Origin: Sphingobium baderi
GTDB lineage: Bacteria; Pseudomonadota; Alphaproteobacteria; Sphingomonadales; Sphingomonadaceae
Direction: 5' to 3'
DNA length: 64,000 bases
Assembly (NCBI RefSeq): GCF_001456115.1
Contig: NZ_CP013264.1
Span: forward strand, 852,001 to 916,000
Part shown: positions 51,157 through 60,398 of the stretch, one piece after another
Layout: every line of letters starts with the position of its first letter
How positions within the stretch are numbered: position 1 is the first letter of the stretch
Program-made: the position numbers and the translations under genes
Notes under the pieces: model-generated
What the model saw: the letters and a program-made list of their open reading frames with translations, nothing else
The model's database searches: none
Told to the model about the DNA's origin: nothing

Positions 51157-52095
51157 TCAATCTGCCCAAGGATCGGATGAGGCCAGCGCCACCACATCAT
51201 CAATGGAGAGCAAGGTTGGCGGAGACAGTGGAAATTCGCCGGCGGCCGTCAGGGAGAGCAAGGTGCCGATGTGCTTTGCGATGGTAGTTGCAGAATAGGC
51301 CATGGGGAAGGCATCGACGGTCTCCCGCGCGGTAGGTGGGAAATAGCGTGCGCGAAAGCCGGGCTTGAAAACGGAATCCCAGATATTGAGCGATTGCCCG
51401 CCATTTTCCGACTTCCCGCTGAAGATGGCATAGCTCGGCAAGGCTTCGGGTCGATCGACAAGCGCGCGATGTACGAACTCGTCGACCTTCTCCAGAACGA
51501 TGCTCTCGACCCCCGCGTCTCGAACCTGCCGGGCTGAAGCGAACAGCGCATACGCGCCGTCCAGTGATCCGCCGACCCGGCCGCCATCGCCTCCCTGCGG
51601 AGTGTAGCCCAAATGGGCCATGACCCGGAAACCTTCCCGCGTCAGCCGCTCGATTATGGCAATGACCGCTTCCGAATGGACCTCCAGCTTGATGACGTCG
51701 GCGCCGGCACGGCGCATTCGGTCGGCGCTGCGGACCGCAACCTCCCCATTGACGACCGATCCGTCCGGCATGTCGCCGACAATGTAGGGAGCTTCGTAGG
51801 GAAAAAGCTGTTTTGCCCGATGCGCGACCTCTTTGACCAGGCCGGCCATAATCTCGAGGAACAGGGCCTGTTCGCCCTTGGCCAGCCGGGTGCTGGCCCG
51901 CCCGAGGTGCGTCATCAGATAGGAATCCGAGACCATGAGGCAATCGAGCCGAATACCCATCTGGAGGACAGGACTGTCGGCCATGGCTTTCGCCACCGCA
52001 TCGACCTCGTAGTCGCGATAGAGGTTCAGCTTGATCGGGCGACGGCTGTCGCCTCGCTGCCCATGAGCGGGCGCAACGAGTTCGGACATCAGCAT
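51157..52095 (-). CDS. PanB-like (ketopantoate hydroxymethyltransferase-related) enzyme of the siderophore cluster
   Basis: A 312-residue protein in the PEP/pyruvate TIM-barrel superfamily closest to PanB: DCLMVSDSYLM (metal Asp), VGDMPDGS (second Asp), VIKLEVHSE (Lys, Glu), VMAHLGYTPQ (His) and IVLEKVD (Glu). The loops around the active site and the C-terminal third differ from true PanB. It is the last gene of the minus-strand cluster, 28 bases after the exporter. It may make or modify a carboxylate building block, taking the place that citrate-forming SbnG has in staphyloferrin B loci; this is inference. Confidence 0.65.
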   Translation of the reverse strand: MLMSELVAPAHGQRGDSRRPIKLNLYRDYEVDAVAKAMADSPVLQMGIRLDCLMVSDSYLMTHLGRASTRLAKGEQALFLEIMAGLVKEVAHRAKQLFPYEAPYIVGDMPDGSVVNGEVAVRSADRMRRAGADVIKLEVHSEAVIAIIERLTREGFRVMAHLGYTPQGGDGGRVGGSLDGAYALFASARQVRDAGVESIVLEKVDEFVHRALVDRPEALPSYAIFSGKSENGGQSLNIWDSVFKPGFRARYFPPTARETVDAFPMAYSATTIAKHIGTLLSLTAAGEFPLSPPTLLSIDDVVALASSDPWAD

Positions 52096-52123
52096 CGGTG
52101 TTCTCCTTGCTACAAGCTGAGCG

Positions 52124-53308
52124 TTATTTGAGGGCGGCTGAGCGGGTGAACGCTGTCGATCCGCGCAGCAGCATGACTATGGCGGCGGTAATCGCCCCGC
52201 AGAGCGCGGCGGCGAAGAACAGCGGACCAATCCCACCGCTGGCCGCGATCATGCCTCCCCCCACGCTGGCGACGATCGTCGCCAGTTTGGCACCGCTGTC
52301 GAACCAGCCGAAAGTCCGGCCCGCGCTGGCGTCTTCTATCGTGTCGGTGATCAGGGCATTGAGCGCGACATAGCCGAGCGTCATGCCCGCCCCCAGCGCG
52401 ACCCGCGCCATCGCAAAGACGAGCAGCGACGTGGTGACTGCCTGCACCGCGAGCATACCGCCCACGATCAGGCATCCGGCGGCGAACCAGGGTGCGGGAT
52501 CGCGATCGCGCAAGTGCCGGCCGAGCGGAAGGCAGGCGAACAGATAGACGATGTGGGGCAAGCCGAAGAGCCATCCGGCGGTGCCAGCACCGATGCCGAA
52601 CGCTTTCATGCTGTAAGGCACGAGGAACGGGAAGGAGGAGATCATGGCCAGCGTGAACCCGGTCTGGCCGGCCATGATCGCGACGCGCGAGAGCACTTGC
52701 CGGCCATGGGGCAACGGGACCGCGCTATCCGCTGCCGCTTCGGTTTTGGAGCGGCTCTTCGTGGGAAGGGGGAGCAGCATCAAGACGGCGATCACCGGCA
52801 GGAGTGCTATGACCAGATAGACATTCTGCGGAACAATATGCTGATCGATCAGGAAGCCCACGGCTGCGGGGGCCAGGATGAGCGCGAGACGCGCGCTCGC
52901 CTGGGTCAGGTTCAGCGCTTGCGACAATTCACTGCGCGGCAAGGCTTCCGAGAGATAGGCGTTGCTGGCCGAGAAGGTGCCGCCCAAGAGGCCTTGGAGG
53001 CAGAGCGCCACCACGAACAGCGGCAGCGATCCCGCGAGGCCGGCGACCAGGAAACTGACGGCTAGGCCGATCTGTGCGCGCAGCAGCAGGGGCTTGCGGC
53101 CCCAGCGGTCGGCCAAACGGCCCCACAGCGGCGCGGAGATGGCAAGGCATGCAGTCGGCACGATGTAGAGCCAGCCGATCAGGCTCTCGCTGGCACTGGG
53201 CGCGAGCCCGACCAGGATGAGGCCCAGAAAAGGCGGCAAACCCATGGGACCGAACGCGCCCGCGAAATGACAGGCGAGAACGGTGGCCTTGATGCGGCCC
53301 GGGCTCAC
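52124..53308 (-). CDS. MFS siderophore exporter (PvsC-like)
   Basis: A 394-residue protein with 12 predicted membrane helices. The MFS motif GRLADRWGRKPLLL lies after helix 2. It starts with GTG overlapping the NIS synthetase stop. In vibrioferrin loci pvsC is an MFS exporter between the two synthetase genes; its position here is similar. Export of the finished siderophore is the likely job. Confidence 0.82.
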   Translation of the reverse strand: MSPGRIKATVLACHFAGAFGPMGLPPFLGLILVGLAPSASESLIGWLYIVPTACLAISAPLWGRLADRWGRKPLLLRAQIGLAVSFLVAGLAGSLPLFVVALCLQGLLGGTFSASNAYLSEALPRSELSQALNLTQASARLALILAPAAVGFLIDQHIVPQNVYLVIALLPVIAVLMLLPLPTKSRSKTEAAADSAVPLPHGRQVLSRVAIMAGQTGFTLAMISSFPFLVPYSMKAFGIGAGTAGWLFGLPHIVYLFACLPLGRHLRDRDPAPWFAAGCLIVGGMLAVQAVTTSLLVFAMARVALGAGMTLGYVALNALITDTIEDASAGRTFGWFDSGAKLATIVASVGGGMIAASGGIGPLFFAAALCGAITAAIVMLLRGSTAFTRSAALK

Positions 53309-55104
53309 CGCCCCGTCTCGCCAAGGAGAAAGTTGGGCGCTGTATACCCATAGGCCTTGTTGACGTCGGCAGCGCCGATCGCCTCGCGGGTTTCCAGCGT
53401 TGCGGCGCGCAGGAGATATTTGATCGGGAAATGGCGCGCGTCCAGCAGCGCAGCGCGCAGCGGCCCGGACACGATGCCTTCGTCATCCAGCCGGTCGAGT
53501 TGCCGCTCGACGGACGCGCGCAACAGGCTTCGATAGGCGCCGGGCCTGCCCAGATGACGGCCTAGCCCTTCGATGACGGCGCCCAGATTGAGCTGGATCG
53601 TGATGGTGATCAGCATCTGCGCGATGGCCGCTGTATCGGTTTGGGTGATACGCGAATCTTGCAACCTTCCGATCCAGGCGTCCGCCCTGGGAAAAGCCAC
53701 AAGCAGGGCGGAAGCATCGATCCGGGGGGAGTCGTTATCTTTGAGCAGCAGGCGCAAGCCCCCCTCGCCCCGACTAAAGAGCACCACGGAGTTCTGCTGA
53801 TTGGCCTCGAGCTCGATGCCGTAATGCGCCGCCAGGCGAAGATGGACGCTCAGGAGCAGGTCACAAAACTCGCTGAGGAACCGCTCAACGTCGCCCCCAT
53901 AATACCGATCTGCCAGATGCAGCGCGTAGGGACGGCCATCAGGCATTGGCGCCATCATGGCCGCGACCGGCACCGGCTCGCAGCCGTCGAGCCCTTCGGG
54001 ATAGCGGCGGACGATGTGGGCGAGGAATCGCTCCCCGGCGTGATGCGCCCCGCCGCTTTCGTCGGTGAGGAGAAGCTTTGCCCGAAGCGTCGCGTCATCG
54101 GCCCGGATCGCCTCCAACAGCGAATGGACGACATGGCCGTCGTTGATCGTGACCGGCTTGATCGCGCGCAAGTTGAGGCGGCCAAGCGTACTGATCGCCA
54201 GCGGCAGCTTGATGTGGAGGCCGGGTTCCTCGACGACCGCCAAGGCCCGCACCGAGAGCGTGGGCGCGACTTCGAGATAGTCCCGTGGCGCCATGTAGGC
54301 GCGATCGGTCAACCCTGCCTTGGCCAGGATCTCGTCCATTCTCTCGCCGCGCATGAACGGATGGACGGGCAGGAGCGCGTGCGTCTGCTCCAGCGCTGGA
54401 TCGAGCCCCACATCGGCGAACGACGGCCAACGGGCAGGCACTTCACCTTGCACGGACAGACCGTCCCTGGGGAGGGCGAGCCAGGCTAGGCGGAACGACT
54501 GCTGATATTCCGGACCATAAGCGATGAGATCGTCGGCGGCAAAACCGTGCTTCGCCCGCGCTGTAGGATAGAATGGATGATCGATGAAGGATGCCAACCT
54601 GTCGTTGGCAAGCATCTGCTTGTGCCATTCGGGATGGGCGGCCAGGTGTGCGGAGGCAGGCGGGGCGGTATCGCGGGCCGTGTCGCAGATGGCGCCCTGT
54701 TCGATCGCGGCTTGGCACTCGTCGAGAAAGGCAGAAACATTGCCGCTGTCCTCACCTTCGAGCCCGGCCTTCATGATCTCGAGGAACTCAGTGACGCTGT
54801 CGACGAGGCGCGCGCCTTGCCGCGCTACATGAACGAACGGCGGTGCGCAGACACGCCACGTCTGCATGAACCCGTCAGGCTCGACCGGCATGAAAAGCGT
54901 GCCGCCATCCGCGGCCTCATAGGCGAGATAGTGATCCGTGGGTGCGATCAGCCTGTCGAAGGGTGCTCTCTCGGCTGGAATGACCGTCCCGTGCGCGATT
55001 TCCCGATAGTTTTCGCGCACGAGGCAATCTGCCACGCGCCTCAGGATATAGCGGCTGTGATCGCGGACCGATGGCGCAGGTTTGACAGCGGTGGCGATGT
55101 TCAT
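53305..55104 (-). CDS. IucA/IucC family NIS siderophore synthetase (first)
   Basis: A 599-residue NRPS-independent siderophore synthetase. It ligates a carboxylate such as citrate or 2-oxoglutarate to an amine or alcohol using ATP. Landmarks are HPEWHKQMLANDRLASFIDHPFYPTARAKHGF, LLPVHPFMRGERMDE, VAPTLSVRALAV and GIELEANQQNSVVLF, then LLLKDNDSPRI. It differs clearly from the second synthetase at 58623. Starts 34 bases after the receptor gene. Confidence 0.92.
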   Translation of the reverse strand: MNIATAVKPAPSVRDHSRYILRRVADCLVRENYREIAHGTVIPAERAPFDRLIAPTDHYLAYEAADGGTLFMPVEPDGFMQTWRVCAPPFVHVARQGARLVDSVTEFLEIMKAGLEGEDSGNVSAFLDECQAAIEQGAICDTARDTAPPASAHLAAHPEWHKQMLANDRLASFIDHPFYPTARAKHGFAADDLIAYGPEYQQSFRLAWLALPRDGLSVQGEVPARWPSFADVGLDPALEQTHALLPVHPFMRGERMDEILAKAGLTDRAYMAPRDYLEVAPTLSVRALAVVEEPGLHIKLPLAISTLGRLNLRAIKPVTINDGHVVHSLLEAIRADDATLRAKLLLTDESGGAHHAGERFLAHIVRRYPEGLDGCEPVPVAAMMAPMPDGRPYALHLADRYYGGDVERFLSEFCDLLLSVHLRLAAHYGIELEANQQNSVVLFSRGEGGLRLLLKDNDSPRIDASALLVAFPRADAWIGRLQDSRITQTDTAAIAQMLITITIQLNLGAVIEGLGRHLGRPGAYRSLLRASVERQLDRLDDEGIVSGPLRAALLDARHFPIKYLLRAATLETREAIGAADVNKAYGYTAPNFLLGETGR

Positions 55105-55138
55105 CGTTATTCTCCTGAGGACGGGTGGCTGGAAGCGG

Positions 55139-57283
55139 CTAGTCGATCGCGTATCGCAGCGTGAACATCACGGACCGCGGAGCGCCTGGCATGTTGAGGT
55201 TCCCCACGGTGCCATGAGCCGACACGATGTAGTCGCGGTCGAAGATGTTGCGGATGTTGAGTTGCGCCTTGAACTTGCCCAGGCGCGCCCACGCCATGGC
55301 GTCAGCGGTCACATATTCGGGCAGCACGACGGTGTTCGCGAGGTTAGCCTGACGATCGCCGACATAATTGGCGCCGCCGCCGAGGCCGAAGCGGTCTCCG
55401 AAGTTCCGCATCAGCCAGAAGCTTGCGCTGTTCACCGGCGTCAGCGTCGGCCGATTGCCCTGGATGGAAACACCGGAATCGAGCGCCGGCGATTTGGTGA
55501 TACGGGCATCGAGATACGCATAGCTGGCAATGGCCTGCCACCCTTCCGACAGCTCCAGTTGCGCCGACAGTTCGATCCCCCGCGTCCGCTGTACGCCCAC
55601 TGGCACGACCTTGAGCAGAACCGGATCGGTCGCCTTTATGTCCGACCGCTTCAGGTTGAAGGCCGAGATCGTCGCCGAAAGTTTGCCGTCGAACAGATCG
55701 AACTTGGCCCCGATTTCGCGGTTGATGGTCTTTTCCGGTGCTATGTCCGCACTGCTCACCGAAAGAGCAAACGTCTCGCCGGAAGGCTGATAGGACTTGT
55801 TCCAGGAGGCGTAGTAGGACTGGGTCGGCGTCGGCTGCCAGACGAGGCCAATGCGCGGGCTCCAGAATGTGTCCGTCCGCGCAAGGTCGGGCTGTCCCGC
55901 TATGCGCTGGTGGACTTCCTGGCGGAAGCGGTCATGGCGCAGGCCGGCAAGCACCTTCCAGTGTTCCCCGAGGGCGATCATGTCCTGGGCATAGAACCCG
56001 AGGGTCTTGTAGACGCCGGTCCGGTTCGTGCTGGGATTGCCGGAGACTGCCAGGGGCAGGACCGGCAGAACCGGGTTGAACAGATCGACCGTGGCGATGT
56101 TCGCCCGATCGATGCGCAGCTCATATTTGGACTGACGGCCCGCTTCGAAGCCCAGCAACAGCTTGTGCTCCAACGGCCCGGTGGAAAATGTGCCGGACAG
56201 TTCCAGTTGGTTGAACCAGCCATGCTCGGCGCGATCGGTGCTCTGGCGATTGAGCGTTACCGTCCGCGCGGCTTCGTTGACGATGTTCGGAATCGTGTTC
56301 TGCCGATCGAGCGTATAGTCATAGTAGCGGAAGGCGTTGTGCAGCCGAAGCGTATCGCTGAACTCATGGTCGAGCGTGGCGGTCGTGGACCAGACTTCCG
56401 ACTGGCTGAAATCCACGTCCCTGCCGTTGGCCGCGCCATAATAGGTCGAGGCGGGAACATCGACCGGACGTCCCTGGAAGGCCGGAATGCCGTTGTCGGT
56501 CAAACGGCGGTCGCGCAGATAATCGGCCTGAAGAAGTATCCGTGTGCGTTCGCTCGGCGCGAACAATACCGAGGGCGCGATGGCTTCGCGCTTGAGAAAG
56601 CCCTGATCGCGATAGCTGTCCGACCGTTCGATCGCGCCGGTCAGGCGAACGGCAACATCATTGTCGGTAAAGACATGGCCAAGATCGATCTCGCCGCGCT
56701 TGTCGTCCCAACTGCCATAGCTCAGGACGATCTCCCCCCCCTCGGTGCCCGGCTTCTTGGGCACCCGGTTGATGAGACCGCCGGAGGAGCCGCGTCCGTA
56801 GAGCACGGACGCCGGCCCTTTCAGAATCTCGATCCGCTCGATGTTCGACAAGTCGCGGAAATAGAGGGCGTCGTCGCGAACGCCGTCGATGAAGAGGTCA
56901 CCATAGGCGATATTGCCGCGGATCACGAACTGATCGCGCTGGCCGTCTCCGGTGGCCATGCCGATGCCGGCCACGTTCTTGACCGCGTCCTGCAGCGACA
57001 AGGCCCGCTGGTCACGCATCACCTGACTGGGGATGACGTCGATTGTCTGCGGGATGTCGCGCAGCGGGGCGTCGAGCTTCAACGCCGTGGTGTCGGGGGT
57101 GCGGTATTCCGGATTAGTGGCCGTTACCACGATGTCGTCGCGACCCGAGCCGGCTGCCGCAACTTCGCTGTCCGCACTCTCCGCGCCAAAGGCCGGTGAT
57201 GACGCCATCGCCGCAACCAAAGCCAGTATCGAGACGGTGCCGTGTTTCCGAACGACACGGGTATTCATAGTAGTCGCAAGCAT
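55139..57283 (-). CDS. TonB-dependent siderophore receptor
   Basis: A 714-residue outer membrane receptor. Signal peptide (VSILALVAAMASSPAFGA), a TonB-box-like DDIVVTAT, the plug (APLRDIPQTIDVIPSQVMRDQRALSLQDAVKNVAGI ... GPASVLYGRGSSGGLINRVPKKP) and a beta-barrel ending in an aromatic strand (RSVMFTLRYAID). It would import the ferric siderophore made by the cluster. The ATG at 57283 has GGGGG six bases upstream; a Fur-like box lies at 57307-57323. Confidence 0.93.
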   Translation of the reverse strand: MLATTMNTRVVRKHGTVSILALVAAMASSPAFGAESADSEVAAAGSGRDDIVVTATNPEYRTPDTTALKLDAPLRDIPQTIDVIPSQVMRDQRALSLQDAVKNVAGIGMATGDGQRDQFVIRGNIAYGDLFIDGVRDDALYFRDLSNIERIEILKGPASVLYGRGSSGGLINRVPKKPGTEGGEIVLSYGSWDDKRGEIDLGHVFTDNDVAVRLTGAIERSDSYRDQGFLKREAIAPSVLFAPSERTRILLQADYLRDRRLTDNGIPAFQGRPVDVPASTYYGAANGRDVDFSQSEVWSTTATLDHEFSDTLRLHNAFRYYDYTLDRQNTIPNIVNEAARTVTLNRQSTDRAEHGWFNQLELSGTFSTGPLEHKLLLGFEAGRQSKYELRIDRANIATVDLFNPVLPVLPLAVSGNPSTNRTGVYKTLGFYAQDMIALGEHWKVLAGLRHDRFRQEVHQRIAGQPDLARTDTFWSPRIGLVWQPTPTQSYYASWNKSYQPSGETFALSVSSADIAPEKTINREIGAKFDLFDGKLSATISAFNLKRSDIKATDPVLLKVVPVGVQRTRGIELSAQLELSEGWQAIASYAYLDARITKSPALDSGVSIQGNRPTLTPVNSASFWLMRNFGDRFGLGGGANYVGDRQANLANTVVLPEYVTADAMAWARLGKFKAQLNIRNIFDRDYIVSAHGTVGNLNMPGAPRSVMFTLRYAID

Positions 57284-57306
57284 GTGTTGCCCCCAAATAT
57301 TTGCTA

Positions 57307-57323
57307 ATGCGAATCGTTCGCAT
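57307..57323. promoter_or_regulatory. Fur-like box before the receptor gene
   Basis: ATGCGAA-TCG-TTCGCAT is a perfect palindrome 24 bases upstream of the receptor start. Its TGCnAA/TTnGCA form fits iron regulators of alphaproteobacteria. Confidence 0.65.
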
Positions 57324-57429
57324 ATTTGGGCTGTTAGAGTAGCGTTGCGATCGAAGTCAAGGACGGCGGCGAAGCCGCGCTGCGTTTCGCGTCTCCCAAA
57401 TAGTTGAAAAGGTGAGCGGATTGCCGTGC

Positions 57430-58626
57430 TCATACCCCCGCCTCGTTCAGATAGATGCGCTCGGGATGGGCGTGGCACAGGAAGTCATGGTGGGAGATGT
57501 CCCAGCCATAGGCTCCCGCCATGAGGAAGCAGACGAGATCGCCGATCCGCGCCCGCGCGACGGGCACATCGCGGGCCAACACATCCTTGGGGGTGCATAG
57601 CTCGCCGGCGAGCGTCAGGTTGGTATCGGAGCATTCGGGCCGGGGCCAGGGATGAAGCCAGGCATCGCGGGGAAGAATCACGAAAGGATGATTGTGCGCC
57701 CAGGAACTCGGCAGCCGGAAATGATGGGTGCCACCTCGCAGCAAGGCAAAGACACGTCCATGGACGGCCTTAATGTCGAGAATCTCGCAGACATAGACGG
57801 CATGATAGGCGGCGAGAATCCGGCCGCATTCGAATTGCAGGCGCAGATCGCCAGCTACATGTGGTGCGAGCGCGCGGGTGAAGCCTTCCACGTCGAACCG
57901 CCAGTCCGGATCGCCATAGTCGACACCCCAGCCACCGCCGAGATTGACTACCGCCAAGTCCAGACCATGCTCGTTCGCCCAGGACCGGGCGAGATCGAGT
58001 TCCATCGCGCAGAGCGCGGCATGTCCGGCAGCATCGCGATTGTTCGAGACCGTGTGGAAATGGAATCCCTCGAACCGCAGCGCCGGACAATGCGCCAGCA
58101 GCTTCAGGGCGTCGGGGATATCGGATTGCGCGATGCCGAACTGGGTTGCCGCTCCCCCCATGGTGAGGGTTGCTCCCGGCACTGGGCCGGCAAGGTTCAC
58201 ACGCAGCAATATGGGCAGGACCGCACCCGCCTGTGCCGCAACGGCGTTCGCGAGGCGCAACGTGTGCAGGCTTTCCACATGGAGCCGTTCGACACCCTGC
58301 GCCAGGATCAGCTCGATATCCCCGCCCGTGCGCGCGGGTCCGCCCATGATGATCCGGGCTCCGGAGCCGACCGCCTCGCGCACCCGCAGGATTTCGCCCG
58401 ACGAGGCGACCTCGAACCCGGCAACGTGCGGCGCGAGCGTCCGCAATATCCTGGGGTCGTTGTTGGCCTTGACGGCATAGAATAACTCCGCCCGGGGCGG
58501 CAGCGACCTCACCATTTCCAGCACGTGCCGCTGCAGCGCATCGAGATCGTGCAGGAAGGCGCAGATCGGCCGTTCGCTGTCCACCACGGCGACGACTTGC
58601 GCGGCGCTTGGCCTCAACAGCGTCAT
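57430..58626 (-). CDS. PLP-dependent fold III decarboxylase (PvsE/SbnH-like)
   Basis: A 398-residue protein of the ornithine/diaminopimelate decarboxylase type: ELFYAVKANNDP with the PLP-binding Lys, FEGFHFHTVSNN, NLGGGWGVDYGD, FECGRILAAYHAVYVCEI and GELCTPKDVLARDV with the active-site Cys. In staphyloferrin B the homologue SbnH decarboxylates a citryl-diaminopropionate intermediate; in vibrioferrin PvsE forms an ethanolamine unit. Overlaps the second synthetase by 4 bp. Confidence 0.9.
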   Translation of the reverse strand: MTLLRPSAAQVVAVVDSERPICAFLHDLDALQRHVLEMVRSLPPRAELFYAVKANNDPRILRTLAPHVAGFEVASSGEILRVREAVGSGARIIMGGPARTGGDIELILAQGVERLHVESLHTLRLANAVAAQAGAVLPILLRVNLAGPVPGATLTMGGAATQFGIAQSDIPDALKLLAHCPALRFEGFHFHTVSNNRDAAGHAALCAMELDLARSWANEHGLDLAVVNLGGGWGVDYGDPDWRFDVEGFTRALAPHVAGDLRLQFECGRILAAYHAVYVCEILDIKAVHGRVFALLRGGTHHFRLPSSWAHNHPFVILPRDAWLHPWPRPECSDTNLTLAGELCTPKDVLARDVPVARARIGDLVCFLMAGAYGWDISHHDFLCHAHPERIYLNEAGV

Positions 58627-60323
58627 GATAGCGCCACCGTCGATTGCTGCAGTGCATATCCATCCCGCAGCGCAGGTCGGAGGGGATTGGGTATCTCGAC
58701 ATAATCGGGCCGTTCGCCGCGACCGGCGAAACAGCTCGTGAAATTCGCTTTGGCAGGCAGGGTTTCCGCTTCGAGAAGCCAGGCGACGAGGCTGGCGGTG
58801 GGGCTGTCCTCGGCGGCGGTGGACAATGCCTCGGCAATGGAGCGCCAGAGGTCGCCTTCCGGCGCATCAGCCAGACGCGAGACTGCCGCGACCACATGGT
58901 TCAACTGATTGCTGATCAGGTAGTAGACTAGGCGCCGGCGCGCTTCCTCGGCGAGGAAGAATACTGATGGATCGAGTTCTAGCTTCGGCGCGATGCGTTC
59001 GAAGCGCTCGCGATCTATGCTGACCCCTTCCAGGTCGCGCACGATCAGGCGGGTTGGAGTTCCACGGTCCAACTCCAGAAGGCTGTTTTGGCTGTGCGCT
59101 TCGAGGCTGACGCCCGTTCTGGCGAACAGGCGCAGCGGCGGGAGTATGGCCGTCTGGACGTAAGCGTGTAGCCAGGCTTGCGCCGCGGCGAGACCGGAAA
59201 AGCCGCAGCCCATGGCCTCTAGCATCGGGCGGCCATCGTTCGGCGATGGTTCGAGCAGGCCAGCCAGTACAAATGCTTCTCGCCGAGGCGCATCGCGCAG
59301 GACGACGGCCGTAATTGCTTCGAGGTCGGGACGATCAATCCAGACGGCGCCGGGCTCATCGAGCACGTCGAGGCCGCAGGCGGCGACCTGTTTCGCAATC
59401 GCCGCAAGCGCCTGCTCTGCCGCCATGCTTCGGGCGATCTGGTCGCGCGGGTTGGTGCGCGCGAAATTGGTGATCCGGGCCGCAATCGGGAGCTTGAGGA
59501 ACATATTGGCGCTGGGTGCGAACACGGTGCGGACCGATGACGTCGGCTGCATCGTCGCGCCGGTGGGCAGGGTGAGGATCGCGCGTCCCCGCGCGACGAG
59601 ATCAGCGAATGATGGATCGGTTTCGAGGCGCGCGGCCTGCCAGGGGTGGCTCGGAATCAGAAGGCGGCCTCCGATCGCTTTTTCCGGCAGACCGGAAAGA
59701 TCGGTGAGGATGCGGTTCACCCGCTCCTGGGCCTGCCCGTCACGCCACAGCGCAGCCCCGACTTCGGTCTCGGCGATGATCCAGCGCAACTGGAAACCAC
59801 GGGCGCGCTCCGGCGCATAACAGTCGATATCGTCCGCCGAAAAGCCATCTATGCTTTTGGCAAATGGATGGAATGGATGCCCGTGCCAGAGACTCTGCTC
59901 CAGTCCCATTGGGGATGGATCGAAAGGACGCGCCGCGCAGACCAGAGCGTGCTCCTCCGCACCATCGAGCGCCTTGATGAGGCGCTCCTTGATCGCCGGC
60001 GAGATAGAGCCATTTTCCTGTGCGAGCGTATCCGCCATCAGGCTTGCGATGAGAACAGGGTCATTCGTCGCCGTTGCGGACCCATCGGCTTGTTCGACCA
60101 ACACGGGTAGCCGCCAGCGATGGAAGCCTCCCGGCGATGCCCGCAGGCACGAGGCGCGCAGCCTGTTCGCGCCCATGTTCAAGATGCAGGCCTCACCCTC
60201 GACCGGCACGGATTCGGTCATGCGTTCTCGCAGCCATGTATTGAGCAGCCGCTCCATCGCGATACCGGCGCGGATGGCGGCGGCATCTTCGGCTGTTCTC
60301 TCCACAGGTAGGGGCAACGTCAT
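58623..60323 (-). CDS. IucA/IucC family NIS siderophore synthetase (second)
   Basis: A 566-residue synthetase: GLEQSLWHGHPFHPFAKSIDGFS, SHPWQAARLETDP, LPTGATMQPTSSVRTVFAP, GVSLEAHSQNSLLEL and LIVRDLEGVSID are the ATP- and citrate-binding landmarks of the superfamily. It is closer in motif wording to the type that adds a second group to a citryl unit, but the exact step cannot be read from sequence. Coupled to the decarboxylase gene. Confidence 0.92.
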   Translation of the reverse strand: MTLPLPVERTAEDAAAIRAGIAMERLLNTWLRERMTESVPVEGEACILNMGANRLRASCLRASPGGFHRWRLPVLVEQADGSATATNDPVLIASLMADTLAQENGSISPAIKERLIKALDGAEEHALVCAARPFDPSPMGLEQSLWHGHPFHPFAKSIDGFSADDIDCYAPERARGFQLRWIIAETEVGAALWRDGQAQERVNRILTDLSGLPEKAIGGRLLIPSHPWQAARLETDPSFADLVARGRAILTLPTGATMQPTSSVRTVFAPSANMFLKLPIAARITNFARTNPRDQIARSMAAEQALAAIAKQVAACGLDVLDEPGAVWIDRPDLEAITAVVLRDAPRREAFVLAGLLEPSPNDGRPMLEAMGCGFSGLAAAQAWLHAYVQTAILPPLRLFARTGVSLEAHSQNSLLELDRGTPTRLIVRDLEGVSIDRERFERIAPKLELDPSVFFLAEEARRRLVYYLISNQLNHVVAAVSRLADAPEGDLWRSIAEALSTAAEDSPTASLVAWLLEAETLPAKANFTSCFAGRGERPDYVEIPNPLRPALRDGYALQQSTVALS

Positions 60324-60398
60324 CAGACGGATCTCTCGATGGGGTGAAGAAAGGGAAGCGACGGCCCGCGCATACAGGGCGGCGACGAGGCATCGCCC

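Noticed and set aside
55082..57199. A 705-residue open frame opposite the TonB receptor
   Set aside because: Composition bias and absence of domains; the receptor on the other strand has clear plug and barrel motifs.
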